A stretch of 50,984 nt of DNA from Paenibacillus marchantiophytorum (GCF_014640555.1 NZ_BMHE01000008.1:179158-230141); one strand, 5' to 3'. Positions 8,008 through 16,342 are shown, counted from the first letter of the stretch. Numbers and translations are program-made. Notes: generated by a model from the sequence alone, not told the origin.

Positions 8008-9036
8008 CTATGTAACCAGATGTGACCATCCAGGGTTGGTCTTCATTTCATAGATTTTTTGGAGAGTATGGACATGCTTCGTCTTCTCGTCATCAGCTTC
8101 TGTGTGGAGATACCCCTCTACAAGCCTGTACCCGAATACGAGAAGAATTATCTCATAGACACAATGATCGGCGATTCGGGATACATGTGCATACTCCGAA
8201 AAGCCTTTGTAATACGCGGGGGCGCATCGCTGGTAGTATTCGACCATGTGATCGATATCCGGTTCATCCGCGATCAGGCTTGCGAGATCCTCGCCCAGGT
8301 AGCCCCATCCGCTGGTATCCCAGTCGATGAGCGCGATATTCCCTTCAGCATAGATCAGGTTGGTTACCCAGAAGTCCCGGTGGCATAGCACGAGGGGCAA
8401 TTTTTCGATACGGGCGAATATCTCGTCTGCTTGTTCATCGATGTCGATGAGCATTTGCCGCACGTGCAGCGGGAATTCGCAGTCCTCCGAGCGTATATAA
8501 TCGTAGACGACCGGCCATGACCGATAATGCAGGTACGTATTCTTCATGAGATCCGCATGGCTCAGGTTGGTCAGGCTCTGCAGCACGGCGGGCTGCTCCG
8601 CATACAACTTGCCTTGAAAGCGCCCTAACTCCAGCGCGGCCTTTTCATACATGTCACCGGTCAAGTCTAAACCGGTTACGCCATCGATATATTCCAGCCA
8701 CAGCTGGTATTCATTTTCTTCGGCATTGAGCTCGGCGTGATAACATGTCGGCCAGCGGAGGGCTTGCGAGAACGTCGCTCCCAAGTCAGACGAATAGAGA
8801 TCATATTCCCGACGCCATGAGCCCGGATCGCCGTAACGCTCCCATTTATTCTGGATTTTCAGCACTATACGGTACGGCAATCTTTTGCCATCCACGCTTT
8901 CGGCGATCCCCGTTACTAGGTACACATTTCCCACAGTTCCGCCCTGTAACGGCATAGTTTGGCAGTCGGCAGAGATGATATCCGTCTTGAACCGTTGGTT
9001 TAAAGCGTAAATCAGCTTTTCAAGTTCAATATTCAT
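8008..9036 (-). CDS. APH/choline-kinase-like phosphotransferase
   Basis: Small-molecule kinase of the aminoglycoside phosphotransferase fold, 342 residues. The catalytic loop LCHRDFWVTNLI carries the H-x-D-x-x-x-x-N motif and IDWDTSGWG carries the metal-binding aspartate. The N-terminal lobe has the P-loop-like LQGGTVGNVYLV and the ATP lysine in YRIVLKIQNKW. GGAGG lies upstream of the ATG. It may phosphorylate an aminoglycoside, a macrolide or a housekeeping metabolite; no subclass is clear, so resistance is not claimed. Its G+C-rich codons contrast with the A+T-rich units on either side. Confidence 0.85.
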   Translation of the reverse strand: MNIELEKLIYALNQRFKTDIISADCQTMPLQGGTVGNVYLVTGIAESVDGKRLPYRIVLKIQNKWERYGDPGSWRREYDLYSSDLGATFSQALRWPTCYHAELNAEENEYQLWLEYIDGVTGLDLTGDMYEKAALELGRFQGKLYAEQPAVLQSLTNLSHADLMKNTYLHYRSWPVVYDYIRSEDCEFPLHVRQMLIDIDEQADEIFARIEKLPLVLCHRDFWVTNLIYAEGNIALIDWDTSGWGYLGEDLASLIADEPDIDHMVEYYQRCAPAYYKGFSEYAHVSRIADHCVYEIILLVFGYRLVEGYLHTEADDEKTKHVHTLQKIYEMKTNPGWSHLVT

Positions 9037-9156
9037 TTATTCCTCCGTTTGCATACTCCACATGGCGAGAGTTTTGTTTCGAGTTCTCTTGTCGATGAGG
9101 TAGCTCGTATTATCCTGGATATACTCGTTATCATGCTGCGGGGCATAGAAACCCAT
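9037..9156 (-). CDS. 39-residue ORF abutting the phosphotransferase
   Basis: Reads MGFYAPQHDNEYIQDNTSYL onward and stops with TAA placed directly before the ATG of the phosphotransferase, in the same frame. The GGAGG for the kinase lies in its last codons, so translation could be coupled. It has no good ribosome binding site of its own and no family I recognise. It could be a leader peptide or the tail of an older gene. Confidence 0.3.
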   Translation of the reverse strand: MGFYAPQHDNEYIQDNTSYLIDKRTRNKTLAMWSMQTEE

Positions 9157-9248
9157 CTATTGAGAAGAAAACAGCCGTTAAACCAGCTGCTTAGATGATT
9201 ATATCAAATGTAATCCCTAATTTTGGGAAGACTTTAGTTATAACTATT

Positions 9249-9324
9249 CTGCCCGTTAACGTAATGGAGACTGCCATTTGTGCCGGCAGCCTCGTTTCTG
9301 TATTGAGCTATAGTTATCCGTTAG
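9249..9324 (-). repeat. attC-like site 8
   Basis: Complete copy: CTGCCCGTTAACGTAATGG, stem GACTGCC/GGCAGCC, right arm TTGAGCTATAGTTATCCGTTAG. Confidence 0.83.
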
Positions 9325-9325
9325 T

Positions 9326-9727
9326 TTAGTAAACGTACTTGGAAAAAAGCCCCCAGTAGGCATAATCATAGGTCTTTGGTTGCTGAATAAGGTACTTAGA
9401 GCGTTTGATCCAGTCATTTAGTTTTACCGATTTAGCTGTCATTTCCACTTTTTCTAATAACACAGATAGCCTCGCTGTTTCTTTAATTTCTCCTGACTTA
9501 ACGATATCTCCTGTGAAAACGTAGAGGCTGCTAAGAAAAAATGAAGTGTGATATTCATTGCAGTTCTCGTCGTCAATAAATGAACAGATCATCGGTATAT
9601 TTTCAAAACTATTTACAGCCAACTCCCAATCTTGATCTGGAATCTTCTCATCACTGTATGCCCATGCTCTTATTTCTTCCGGAGTAGGATTCCAGGCATG
9701 TTGTGCGTCTCTAAAAATAATCTCCAT
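9326..9727 (-). CDS. Orphan cassette protein, 133 residues
   Basis: I do not recognise the family. The protein is acidic, soluble and tryptophan-rich at its N-terminus (AWNPTPEEIRAWAYSDEKIP), with a central helical part (ETARLSVLLEKVEMTAKSV) and a tyrosine-rich C-terminus. The start (N-terminus MEIIFRDAQ) sits right behind AAAGGGG, an unusually short spacing. An ATT codon 6 nt further in would fit better but is a rare start. It ends two bases before the core of site 8. A single-gene unit, typical of integron-cassette orphans. Confidence 0.6.
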   Translation of the reverse strand: MEIIFRDAQHAWNPTPEEIRAWAYSDEKIPDQDWELAVNSFENIPMICSFIDDENCNEYHTSFFLSSLYVFTGDIVKSGEIKETARLSVLLEKVEMTAKSVKLNDWIKRSKYLIQQPKTYDYAYWGLFSKYVY

Positions 9728-9787
9728 CCCCTTTCATTTTCCTTATTTGTGTAAATAACCAATATTACCATAATTGGTTATTGTTCA

Positions 9788-9858
9788 TTACGATACTTGA
9801 ACAGGCTAAGGAATATGCCGGCAAGCTGTTTTATTATTGAGCTATAGTTCCTCGTTAG
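9788..9858 (-). repeat. attC-like site 9
   Basis: Left core eroded (CGATACTTGAACAGG), short stem CAGGCTA..GCCGGCAAGCTG, right arm ATTGAGCTATAGTTCCTCGTTAG (core 9853-9858). Confidence 0.7.
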
Positions 9859-9859
9859 C

Positions 9860-11335
9860 TTAGCCCATTTCTGGCTGAAGACGGAATAGTGTTGCCTGCT
9901 CAAAACTATAAGCGATGCTGATTAGCGTGGGCTCACTGAAAGCCCTCCCGGAAAAGACAACACCAAATGGACCCTGCGTCGAATCGCCATCAGCATCAAT
10001 TGTTCCTTTTGCTGAATAACCGGCGGGCACCGTGATAAGGGGATACCCTAACCGGGCAGCAATGTACATGCCATCAATGTCACCGGGTAACATTAAAGCA
10101 TCTAAGCCGTGTTGATCGAGTACATAGTCAATCCCTTGCGTTACAGCCGGATGGTTATATTCTTGTCGTTTAAGTTGATATGTTATCTCGTTTAGCGCAT
10201 TTTGTTCCGAGCGAATCAGATTATCTTGGCCAAACTTCAATGCGGATGCAGCGTGTTTCTGATTATAAGCTATTAGATCTTGAAGAGAGTGCACGGGCAT
10301 ATCCGAGTTCAACTTAGATAAATAGCGATTCAGGCCTGTTTTGAATTCGTAGCAGATAACATCATTGTTCCATGGATGCTGTTCCAAATGGAGGTCCACA
10401 AGATCGATAACTGTAGCACCTTGCTCACGCAGAACATTAATGGCGGATTCCATGATGGAAAGTCTTTCTTCATCCAACGACCGATAGTAATGTCTGGGAA
10501 TCCCAATACGAGTTTTACGCAGAAAGTCTCGGTCGAGATAAGTTGTGTAATCATGAAAAGTACGATGCGGGTTAGTCCAAGTTGCCTTATCGTTTTCGTC
10601 AATCCCGACGATTGCCCCAAGTAGAATCGCTGCATCTGTGACTGTCTTTGAAATCGGTCCTGGCGTATCCTGACTTATAGAGATTGGGATAATGCCGCTG
10701 CGGCTCGCAAGCCCTACAGTAGGTTTTATTCCGACGAGAAAGTGTTGGCTGGCCGGCCCAATAATCGAACCTGCGGTTTCTGTTCCGATCGCTGCTGCTG
10801 TCAAGCTCGCCGCTACGGCTGCAGCCGAGCCTGAACTTGATCCGCTGACGAAGAGCTTGCCAGGTCCATATGGATTCAAAACATATCCTCCTCTGGAACT
10901 GTATCCAGCTGGCATACGATTGGACATAAAATTCGACCACTCGGTCATATTGGCCTTACCTAGAAGAACAGCACCTGCAGCCCGGATTTTTGCGGCTACG
11001 AACGCATCTTCAGGAGCAAACGACTCAGCTAATGCGATTGAACCAGCGCTCGTATGCAACCGGTCGTGCGTGTCGATGTTATCCTTGAGCAGGATAGGAA
11101 TTCCGTGCAGAGGCCCCCTACTACCTGTTGTATTTCGCTCAAGATCAAGATTCCTTGCTATTTCAAGAGCATCTGGATTGATCTCTAATATGGCATTTAT
11201 CAGAGGATTATACCTATGAATGCGTTCGATATATGCAAGCACGAGGGCTTCGGATGTACATTCACCCGATGACATTGCCTTTTGCATACTCACCAAATCG
11301 GCTTCATGTATCCAATCTTGTAAGTTGATACCCAT
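9860..11335 (-). CDS. Amidase signature family hydrolase
   Basis: A 491-residue amidase of the Ser-cisSer-Lys type, which hydrolyses carboxamides. The catalytic lysine lies in PILLKDNIDT, the cis-serine in VSGSSSGSAAAVAA, and the nucleophile in IGTETAGSIIGP. The C-terminal part holds the usual MLPGDI and YPLITVPAGY segments. The length is full. ATG follows GGAGG at 11 nt. It is one of the longest single-gene units here. Its TAA is followed at once by GCTAACG of site 9. Closest in type to GatA-like amidases without GatB/C neighbours, so a role in tRNA amidation is unlikely. Substrate unknown. Confidence 0.9.
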   Translation of the reverse strand: MGINLQDWIHEADLVSMQKAMSSGECTSEALVLAYIERIHRYNPLINAILEINPDALEIARNLDLERNTTGSRGPLHGIPILLKDNIDTHDRLHTSAGSIALAESFAPEDAFVAAKIRAAGAVLLGKANMTEWSNFMSNRMPAGYSSRGGYVLNPYGPGKLFVSGSSSGSAAAVAASLTAAAIGTETAGSIIGPASQHFLVGIKPTVGLASRSGIIPISISQDTPGPISKTVTDAAILLGAIVGIDENDKATWTNPHRTFHDYTTYLDRDFLRKTRIGIPRHYYRSLDEERLSIMESAINVLREQGATVIDLVDLHLEQHPWNNDVICYEFKTGLNRYLSKLNSDMPVHSLQDLIAYNQKHAASALKFGQDNLIRSEQNALNEITYQLKRQEYNHPAVTQGIDYVLDQHGLDALMLPGDIDGMYIAARLGYPLITVPAGYSAKGTIDADGDSTQGPFGVVFSGRAFSEPTLISIAYSFEQATLFRLQPEMG

Positions 11336-11511
11336 ATATTAAAATACCTCCGGTACTGGTAAATTTTCGGACAACAGTAATATGGTAACATGCTGCCTTG
11401 CCAAGAGTATAGGTAAAGTTTTGATTAGATAAGAATGTATCGGTTGAGCATCGTAGTAAAGCTTGTATTTTGCCGAACGTCAATGTTGTAACTAAAGTAA
11501 TCTGCCCGTTA

Positions 11512-11584
11512 CTTCAATGAAACAAGGGACAGCTGCCTGCCGCGGCGATCTGTCCCTTGTTTTTGCACTACAGTTCCTCGTTAG
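11512..11584 (-). repeat. attC-like site 10
   Basis: Complete copy: CTGCCCGTTACTTCAATG, perfect stem AAGGGACAG/CTGTCCCTT, right arm CACTACAGTTCCTCGTTAG, followed by CGGAATGG. Confidence 0.85.
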
Positions 11585-11629
11585 CGGAATGGCCCTTCCT
11601 TTGAGCTCGCTTAATGGTGTGACAGCAAA

Positions 11630-12107
11630 TTAGAGGCACAAAACGGTTATTGATTCGTAGTTGAAGACTTCACCGTTGTCACGGAAGCCGAAACTTTCAT
11701 AAAGCCTTTTGGCAGCGACGTTTTCGGATTTATAAGGGATCCAGCAGTAATGTGCTGGCCCTGCTGGAAAGGTGCGAATAAATTCCAAGATTTTTTTCAT
11801 AGCTTCCCGACCATAACCCCGGTTCTGGTATTGCTTGTCAATCATCAGTCGCATGATGCAATAGTTATCTTCTGCGATTGACGGTTCTTCGTATCCAGTG
11901 ATTCCATAAGCCAACATAACAAACCCGACCGGCTGTTCATCCGGCGTAAATGACAAATGGGAATGGATGTCCTCCATTGGTTACAAGGACATAACAAGAA
12001 GCAACGCTTGACAGATTAGACGCAACAAAGTGTCGTTGGTCCTCTGAAACTTCCAATTTAAACATGGCACGCCGATTTTCCAGTGTGATTTTTCTGAGCG
12101 TAATCAT
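11630..12107 (-). pseudogene. Spermine/spermidine-type GNAT acetyltransferase, frameshifted
   Basis: The frame starting at ATG 12107 (GGAGAAG upstream) reads MITLRKITLENRRAMFKLEV and on to GGHPFPFVIYAG-stop. The rest (DEQPVGFVMLAYGITGYEE, then QNRGYGREAMKKILEFI and LYESFGF) continues in the next frame from about 11940. One extra G in GCCGGATGAACAG explains the shift. Together they make a polyamine-type GNAT of about 158 residues. The remaining 115-codon ORF retains the acetyl-CoA loop but lacks the first strand and helices. Confidence 0.82.
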
Positions 12108-12204
12108 GCAGGACTTCTCCCTTCTTCCCTTTTATTGTAATTCAAACTTTTGCCAACAACTCGCATACGGAATTTAAGACAAATATCTACTTCTGTAAAT
12201 ATAA

Positions 12205-12249
12205 AGATTGCTGCGCGATGGAAGCTGCTCAACTATCGTTCCTCGTTAG
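12205..12249 (-). repeat. attC-like site 11 (left half missing)
   Basis: Only the short hairpin (GCTGC..GAAGCTGC) and right arm TCAACTATCGTTCCTCGTTAG remain. The bases to the left (12130-12200) look unrelated. Confidence 0.6.
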
Positions 12250-12316
12250 AATTCCTGTATAGTGATATGTCTTATAGCAGGGATCGGGGGAAGTTCCCCT
12301 GAGAGGGACTTCCATG

Positions 12317-13618
12317 TTAAATTGTTCCTTCCGCTAAATTATCTTTCCTTGCACGATCCTGCAATGTATACCCGAAGAACTGCGGCTTGTTATTTTGATC
12401 AAATGTTATCTGGTAAGGCTTAAACTGGTCGTAATATCTTCTTGCAAATTGATCTTCCCCTACCGGGTATATTTCAATATGCAAATTGCCTTTAAATCTA
12501 GTAAAATAAAACTTTCCGTTAATGAGCTCGATCTGAATTTTGTTTTTCAAATAAGTGCCGCAATAATGTTCCTGCTTATTTTGACTTAGCGAGATTTCTT
12601 GAAACTTGGCAGGAGCATCCACTTCAACACCATGTAAAATATCTGAAATGACATTGCCCAACTTGTACTGATTGATGCATTCGTTATTGGAAAGAATGAT
12701 GATGCAAAGATCCTCATCGAAGAAGCTTTGCATGTAGGTTGTAATCCCCATATTATCCCCTCCATGCGAAAACTTGTCTGTACCGTACATATATGAATGT
12801 TCTAGGCCATAACAGTAATGATTGAGATTTTCCCTGAAAAATCGGTTGTGAGCTTCTTCCGATAACATTTTTCGGTCCCTCAAACATTGATACCACTTAA
12901 ATAGGTCTTCGCAGTTTGACACTATTGCACCTGCACCAATACTGAATTTTTCGTTGCTATATGGTGCTTTGATATAACGATCATAATCTATGACATAGTT
13001 AAATGATCTGCCGTCAATAATTTTATCCCCATCATCAACAGTTGTATGGGCCATATGTAATGGCTCAAATATGTTCCTGCTCAGAAATTCGTCATAGCTC
13101 ATATCGGACACATGCTCAATAATCCAAGCAAGCAAATGATAGTTGGAATTATTGTAGTCATATCGTTCACTCGGATTGTGTGTTGGCTGCCTATTAATAT
13201 ACTTTGCGAAAAACTCATCCTTCGAATAACTCAACCGATTCTCTTCGCCAAAAAAATTACTTTCAAAGTTTATATAATTATAAAGGCCGGAGGTATGCGA
13301 GAGAAGATGATGGACGGTAATTTGGTCTGAAATCTTCATGTTCGGTGGAAGGTACCGATTGGCGGGCTGATCAATGTCCAGCTGTTTCCTGTCATGCAAG
13401 AGCATTATGGCAAAAGCGGTAAATTGCTTTGACACAGAAGCTAGGGAAAACCGCGACTCCACATGATTTGTGATACCAAGCTCGAGGCAGGCATAGCCGC
13501 CGCTTCTTTCGAACACTACTTCCCCTTTCTGAATCACCTGGATCACTCCAAAAAAGTCCCACGAATCCAAGTATTGATTGACATACTTCTGGAGTTTATC
13601 AATGTATGACTTGTTCAT
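12317..13618 (-). CDS. Serine beta-lactamase-like hydrolase (class C/PBP4* family)
   Basis: Penicillin-binding-protein fold hydrolase of about 433 residues. The SxxK motif is SVSK (in SLASVSKQFTAFA), the YxN motif is YDYNNSNYHLLAW, and the KTG-like box is HGG (SHGGDNMG). A C-terminal lipocalin-like domain follows (YCGTYLKNKIQIELINGKFYF). There is no signal peptide, so it is probably cytoplasmic, as in many esterase-like members. I start at ATG 13618 with GAGGTG upstream; the frame upstream lacks support. It may act as an esterase or D-amino-peptidase; beta-lactam resistance is not implied. Confidence 0.85.
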   Translation of the reverse strand: MNKSYIDKLQKYVNQYLDSWDFFGVIQVIQKGEVVFERSGGYACLELGITNHVESRFSLASVSKQFTAFAIMLLHDRKQLDIDQPANRYLPPNMKISDQITVHHLLSHTSGLYNYINFESNFFGEENRLSYSKDEFFAKYINRQPTHNPSERYDYNNSNYHLLAWIIEHVSDMSYDEFLSRNIFEPLHMAHTTVDDGDKIIDGRSFNYVIDYDRYIKAPYSNEKFSIGAGAIVSNCEDLFKWYQCLRDRKMLSEEAHNRFFRENLNHYCYGLEHSYMYGTDKFSHGGDNMGITTYMQSFFDEDLCIIILSNNECINQYKLGNVISDILHGVEVDAPAKFQEISLSQNKQEHYCGTYLKNKIQIELINGKFYFTRFKGNLHIEIYPVGEDQFARRYYDQFKPYQITFDQNNKPQFFGYTLQDRARKDNLAEGTI

Positions 13619-13777
13619 TAAATTCACCTCACATTTTAGTGTTTGGATTGTTACCCCAACCCAATGTAAGGATACTGGTTTTTGCAATAAAGATATAGAC
13701 TTATGTTTTTCTGTCGTTTATAATATTATTGTAAGGGGCTGGAAATTGCCCCCTTGCTTAAATTATGTCTAAAAAAG

Positions 13778-13806
13778 ATCGCGCCACAATTTATGTGGCG
13801 TTTTTT
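13778..13806 (+). terminator. Hairpin with T tract, probably bidirectional
   Basis: CGCCACAATTTATGTGGCG followed by TTTTTTG on the plus strand and preceded by AAAAAAG, so it can act on both strands. It lies upstream of the serine hydrolase gene and isolates it from the next unit. Confidence 0.6.
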
Positions 13807-13871
13807 GTTAATTTTTGTTACGTAGACATATTTCATCAGAATAGTACTTAATCCACTTTGTTCGCACTAAC

Positions 13872-13943
13872 CTGCCAGTTACTTGAATGATCAAAAAAAG
13901 GAGCTGCCCCGATGCAAGCTCCTTCACTATCGTTTTTCGTTAG
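13872..13943 (-). repeat. attC-like site 12
   Basis: Complete copy with CTGCCAGTTACTTGAATG, stem AGGAGCTGC/GCAAGCTCCT, right arm TTCACTATCGTTTTTCGTTAG. Confidence 0.83.
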
Positions 13944-13989
13944 CGCAACAGGTAGTAAATTATAATTTGCTACCGTACTCTTAGCTGAA

Positions 13990-14244
13990 TTACTTTATGT
14001 TGTTTATAGGAAGTTCTTCTAAAGGTTCTCTTACCACTCCTTTGAATTGTTCCTTACAAACGCCAAATTTATTGAAGTTTACTCTTGCTTGGTTCAAAGA
14101 AATGCGATTTGCACCACTTATTTTTTCAGGCTTATCATGCGCTACTCCATCATACTGCCAGAAGCATACCCCACAGATTTCAAAGAAAGCCTCTTCCATG
14201 CTAGCGAAAGTAAAATAGTCGCAACAAGGACATTGCACTCTCAA
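13990..14244 (-). CDS. CPCC-type cysteine-rich protein
   Basis: An 84-residue protein of the bacterial cysteine-rich CPCC family. The N-terminal QCPCCDYFTF and the later EICGVCFWQYDGV supply two CxxC pairs that could bind zinc. The tail NRISLNQARVNFNKFGVCKE is also typical. The start is TTG at 14244, 8 nt after AGGAAGGGG. The function is unknown. Members are common in toxin-immunity and integron cassette contexts, which is only suggestive. Confidence 0.8.
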   Translation of the reverse strand: MRVQCPCCDYFTFASMEEAFFEICGVCFWQYDGVAHDKPEKISGANRISLNQARVNFNKFGVCKEQFKGVVREPLEELPINNIK

Positions 14245-14299
14245 TATTCTTGCCCCTTCCTCATTAGTACAACTTAGTTTTACTTACAATTTTTCGTTC

Positions 14300-14323
14300 A
14301 CATTTAGCTATCGTATCCGTTAG
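14300..14323 (-). repeat. attC-like site 13 (right half only)
   Basis: Only TTTAGCTATCGTATCCGTTAG remains. Neither the hairpin nor the left core is present between the CPCC gene and the VOC gene. Confidence 0.55.
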
Positions 14324-14338
14324 TTCAATACGACCTTC

Positions 14339-14734
14339 TTAAAAAGTTAACTCGCAATCTCTATTTTCCCATACATCAAATAAGTTTCCATCTAAGTCCT
14401 CAAAGACAAAAAACTTACCGTAGATACCTTCATCACAGATATTCCTTACAGTAACTCCTTCTAAAGATAATCGATTATGTATTGATGCAATGTCATCAGT
14501 AAAGAATGTAATAACCCATCTAGTTCGCCCTTTTACTTCAAAAACAGCTCTTGTGTCATTATCCGTTTCAGTCAAAACAAGTATTGGGCGGTTCTCTTTG
14601 AATAAACTTAAATCAGTACCTCTATCATTTCTGATATTAAAGCCAAAATGATTTACAAACCATTCCCCTGATTTTTTGACATCCGCAACAGGAACTACAT
14701 TATAGGCAATTCCCATAATTCTCCCATTCTCCAT
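14339..14734 (-). CDS. VOC (glyoxalase/dioxygenase fold) protein
   Basis: A 131-residue single VOC module: IAYNVVPVADVKKSGEWFVNHFGF, DLSLFKENRPILVLTE, and KFFVFEDLDGNLFDVWEN. The ATG at 14734 is preceded by AGGAGTG at 5 nt; the longer frame upstream is a RidA remnant read out of frame. VOC proteins act as metal-dependent isomerases, dioxygenases or antibiotic-binding proteins; metal ligands are not clear here. The unit follows a truncated ridA sequence, so the original cassette boundary lies upstream of that. Confidence 0.82.
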   Translation of the reverse strand: MENGRIMGIAYNVVPVADVKKSGEWFVNHFGFNIRNDRGTDLSLFKENRPILVLTETDNDTRAVFEVKGRTRWVITFFTDDIASIHNRLSLEGVTVRNICDEGIYGKFFVFEDLDGNLFDVWENRDCELTF

Positions 14735-14738
14735 ATAA

Positions 14739-14864
14739 TCACTCCTTAAAAGTTCTAGAGCAATTAATTTCAGCAATCGCGTCAATTTGAACCATGAAAC
14801 CCATATCCGAATGAGCAATAGTCCTTGCAGGGTACGGCTGCTTAAAATACTTCTTAATAATACT
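14739..14864 (-). pseudogene. RidA-family C-terminal fragment
   Basis: Frame reading SIIKKYFKQPYPARTIAHSD, then MGFMVQIDAIAEINCSRTF and TGA. PYPART and VQIDAIA are hallmark C-terminal motifs of RidA/YjgF enamine deaminases. The fragment has no start. It begins exactly at the end of site 14 (GGGCAG), so the upstream two thirds were lost when the cassette formed or during later recombination. Its stop is 4 nt before the VOC start. Confidence 0.78.
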
Positions 14865-14951
14865 CTGCCCGTTACTTCAACAGACAAGACAACGGCTCTT
14901 GGTTGTGTGCCGACTGCCATCGTGTCGTGATTGAACTATAGTTTCCGTTAG
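14865..14951 (-). repeat. attC-like site 14
   Basis: Complete copy: CTGCCCGTTACTTCAACAG, stem ACGGCTCTTGG/..CCGACTGCCATCGT, right arm TTGAACTATAGTTTCCGTTAG. The next gene's TAA (14952-14954) follows immediately. Confidence 0.83.
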
Positions 14952-15314
14952 TTACAATTGAATGACACTGATCATATTTCCGTTATTATCAGTAAGATCA
15001 AACCGTTTAGGTTCACCGTTCCTTACCTCTGAAACCGTCACTCCATCTTTCTCGAGTCTAGCTCGCACTTCTTCTACATCCTTCACAACAAAATTGAATG
15101 GAGTGTATTTATTAATTGGTTCAAAGTCTGAGATTTGCACTAAATGAAATCCGCAGTTAGGGGCTATTGCTAATCCAGCCATTCTTTCATTACTCCAACG
15201 CAAACCGAACCCAAACATGGTTTGGTACCACACTAACGAATCCTGAAGATTCTTCACAGGTAAAAAGACTGCATCAATACGGTCAACAAACTGTTCAACA
15301 ACTTGTTTACTCAC
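14952..15314 (-). CDS. VOC (glyoxalase fold) protein
   Basis: A 120-residue VOC protein: RIDAVFLPVKNLQDSLVWYQ opens the module, FGFGLRWSNERMAGLAI continues it, and FDLTDNNGNMISVIQL closes it with the conserved D-P/N-x-G-N segment. A GTG start (15314) lies behind AAGGTGG. It is unrelated in detail to the VOC unit just before it, so the two are separate captures rather than a tandem duplication. Substrate unknown. Confidence 0.83.
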   Translation of the reverse strand: MSKQVVEQFVDRIDAVFLPVKNLQDSLVWYQTMFGFGLRWSNERMAGLAIAPNCGFHLVQISDFEPINKYTPFNFVVKDVEEVRARLEKDGVTVSEVRNGEPKRFDLTDNNGNMISVIQL

Positions 15315-15403
15315 TGAAAAACCACCTTATATAGAAAGTATGTTTCCTCATCATAATACAGCACATTTGTTCCTATGTAAATTTTTCCCTTTTTGTAATT
15401 AAA

Positions 15404-15486
15404 CTGCCCGTTAGTTGAGAAAAGGCAGCCGATTCATATGGCCGGCTGCCTCGTGTTTTATTGATTGAACTACCATTCCTCGTTAG
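15404..15486 (-). repeat. attC-like site 15
   Basis: Complete copy: CTGCCCGTTAGTTGAG, stem AGGCAGCCG/CGGCTGCCT, right arm TTGAACTACCATTCCTCGTTAG. Confidence 0.85.
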
Positions 15487-15495
15487 TGGAAAGAG

Positions 15496-15975
15496 TTATA
15501 ATACCGTTAAAATTTGATTTTTATGATGATTGTCGTGATCGTTAAATTCATGAATGATGTAAAGCAGAGAATAGGGTGTGCCGGTGTGCGGGCAAGTTTC
15601 TATTCCGTTCGCGGTAACATGTTTAGCAACAACGTCAGGCTCGGTTAACAGGATTTCAACCAGCTTAGTACGAGTTTGCTTAAATTCATCGAGCAGAAAA
15701 TTTCCAGAAATTCCCGATCTGGCATATTCATAAGCTATTTTGTTAAACGAATCGAAATCTGGAAATACCATTCCTTCTCCATTTTTAATCGCAGGTATAA
15801 TCGTAGAGATGAGATAAGTATCCCAATTTTTAAGATGCGAAATAATTTCTCCTACTGATGCTTTTCCTTCAGCAATCGGTTGTAACCAGATTTTTTCGTG
15901 TATATTATGTAAGGTATCCGTCCACTCTGTAAATTCATTATACCGAAGAATCGTATTTTCACCTAAGCTAATCAT
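15496..15975 (-). CDS. DinB-like metal-binding protein
   Basis: A 159-residue four-helix-bundle protein of the DinB/YfiT superfamily. Candidate metal ligands are the histidine in IISHLKNWD and those in EFNDHDNHHKNQI near the C-terminus. The ATG at 15975 lies 7 nt after GGAGG; the longer frame upstream is unsupported. Many members are bacillithiol- or other thiol-dependent transferases, which would fit a Firmicute, but the partner is not visible. It is one of three DinB-like units in the window. Confidence 0.78.
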   Translation of the reverse strand: MISLGENTILRYNEFTEWTDTLHNIHEKIWLQPIAEGKASVGEIISHLKNWDTYLISTIIPAIKNGEGMVFPDFDSFNKIAYEYARSGISGNFLLDEFKQTRTKLVEILLTEPDVVAKHVTANGIETCPHTGTPYSLLYIIHEFNDHDNHHKNQILTVL

Positions 15976-16170
15976 ATTGGAACCTCCAATTATATAGATA
16001 AAAATTTGGTAATCAATCCTGTTTGGAATTCTAACCCATTTCAATAATACCGAATATACGTTCGATTGTATAGGTGGAATTTTTGAACTATACTGCCCGT
16101 CCCTCGGTTTAGCTTAACGCCCACCAGTACATCTGTACAAAAACCGTTATTTGGTGAAGATCTATAAAAA

Positions 16171-16215
16171 GCAGAAAGAGACCCACATCAACGGGATGTG
16201 GGTCTTAATTTTTAT
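16171..16215 (+). terminator. Terminator-like hairpin inside site 16
   Basis: GACCCACATCAACGGGATGTGGGTC followed by TTAATTTTTA on the plus strand. It could end transcription on either side of the unit and resembles the array hairpins in its length and loop. Confidence 0.55.
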
Positions 16216-16306
16216 ATTTTAAAAGGGGGTCGGGTTCTATTATATGCTTGATTCATTAACGCCAGATGAAAACTAGATTTCATTTTGATTACAAATGCCA
16301 CAGCTC

Positions 16307-16342
16307 ACATGTACACAAAACCTGATGTTTTTGTGTACATGT
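16307..16342. repeat. 14-bp perfect inverted repeat
   Basis: ACATGTACACAAAA (16307-16320) pairs with TTTTGTGTACATGT (16329-16342) around an 8-nt loop. It has no T tract and lies in the stretch without genes between 16.1 and 16.49 kb. It may be an operator, the end of a small element, or a recombination site. Nothing else coding is seen in 15976-16487. Confidence 0.55.

Noticed and set aside
8008..9036. Calling the phosphotransferase an aminoglycoside resistance gene
   Set aside because: Only the general APH fold is supported; no subclass motif for a known aminoglycoside-modifying enzyme was seen.
10599..11219. ORFs opposite or out of frame within the amidase gene
   Set aside because: Shadows of the G+C-richer amidase coding strand; the amidase motifs settle the true frame.
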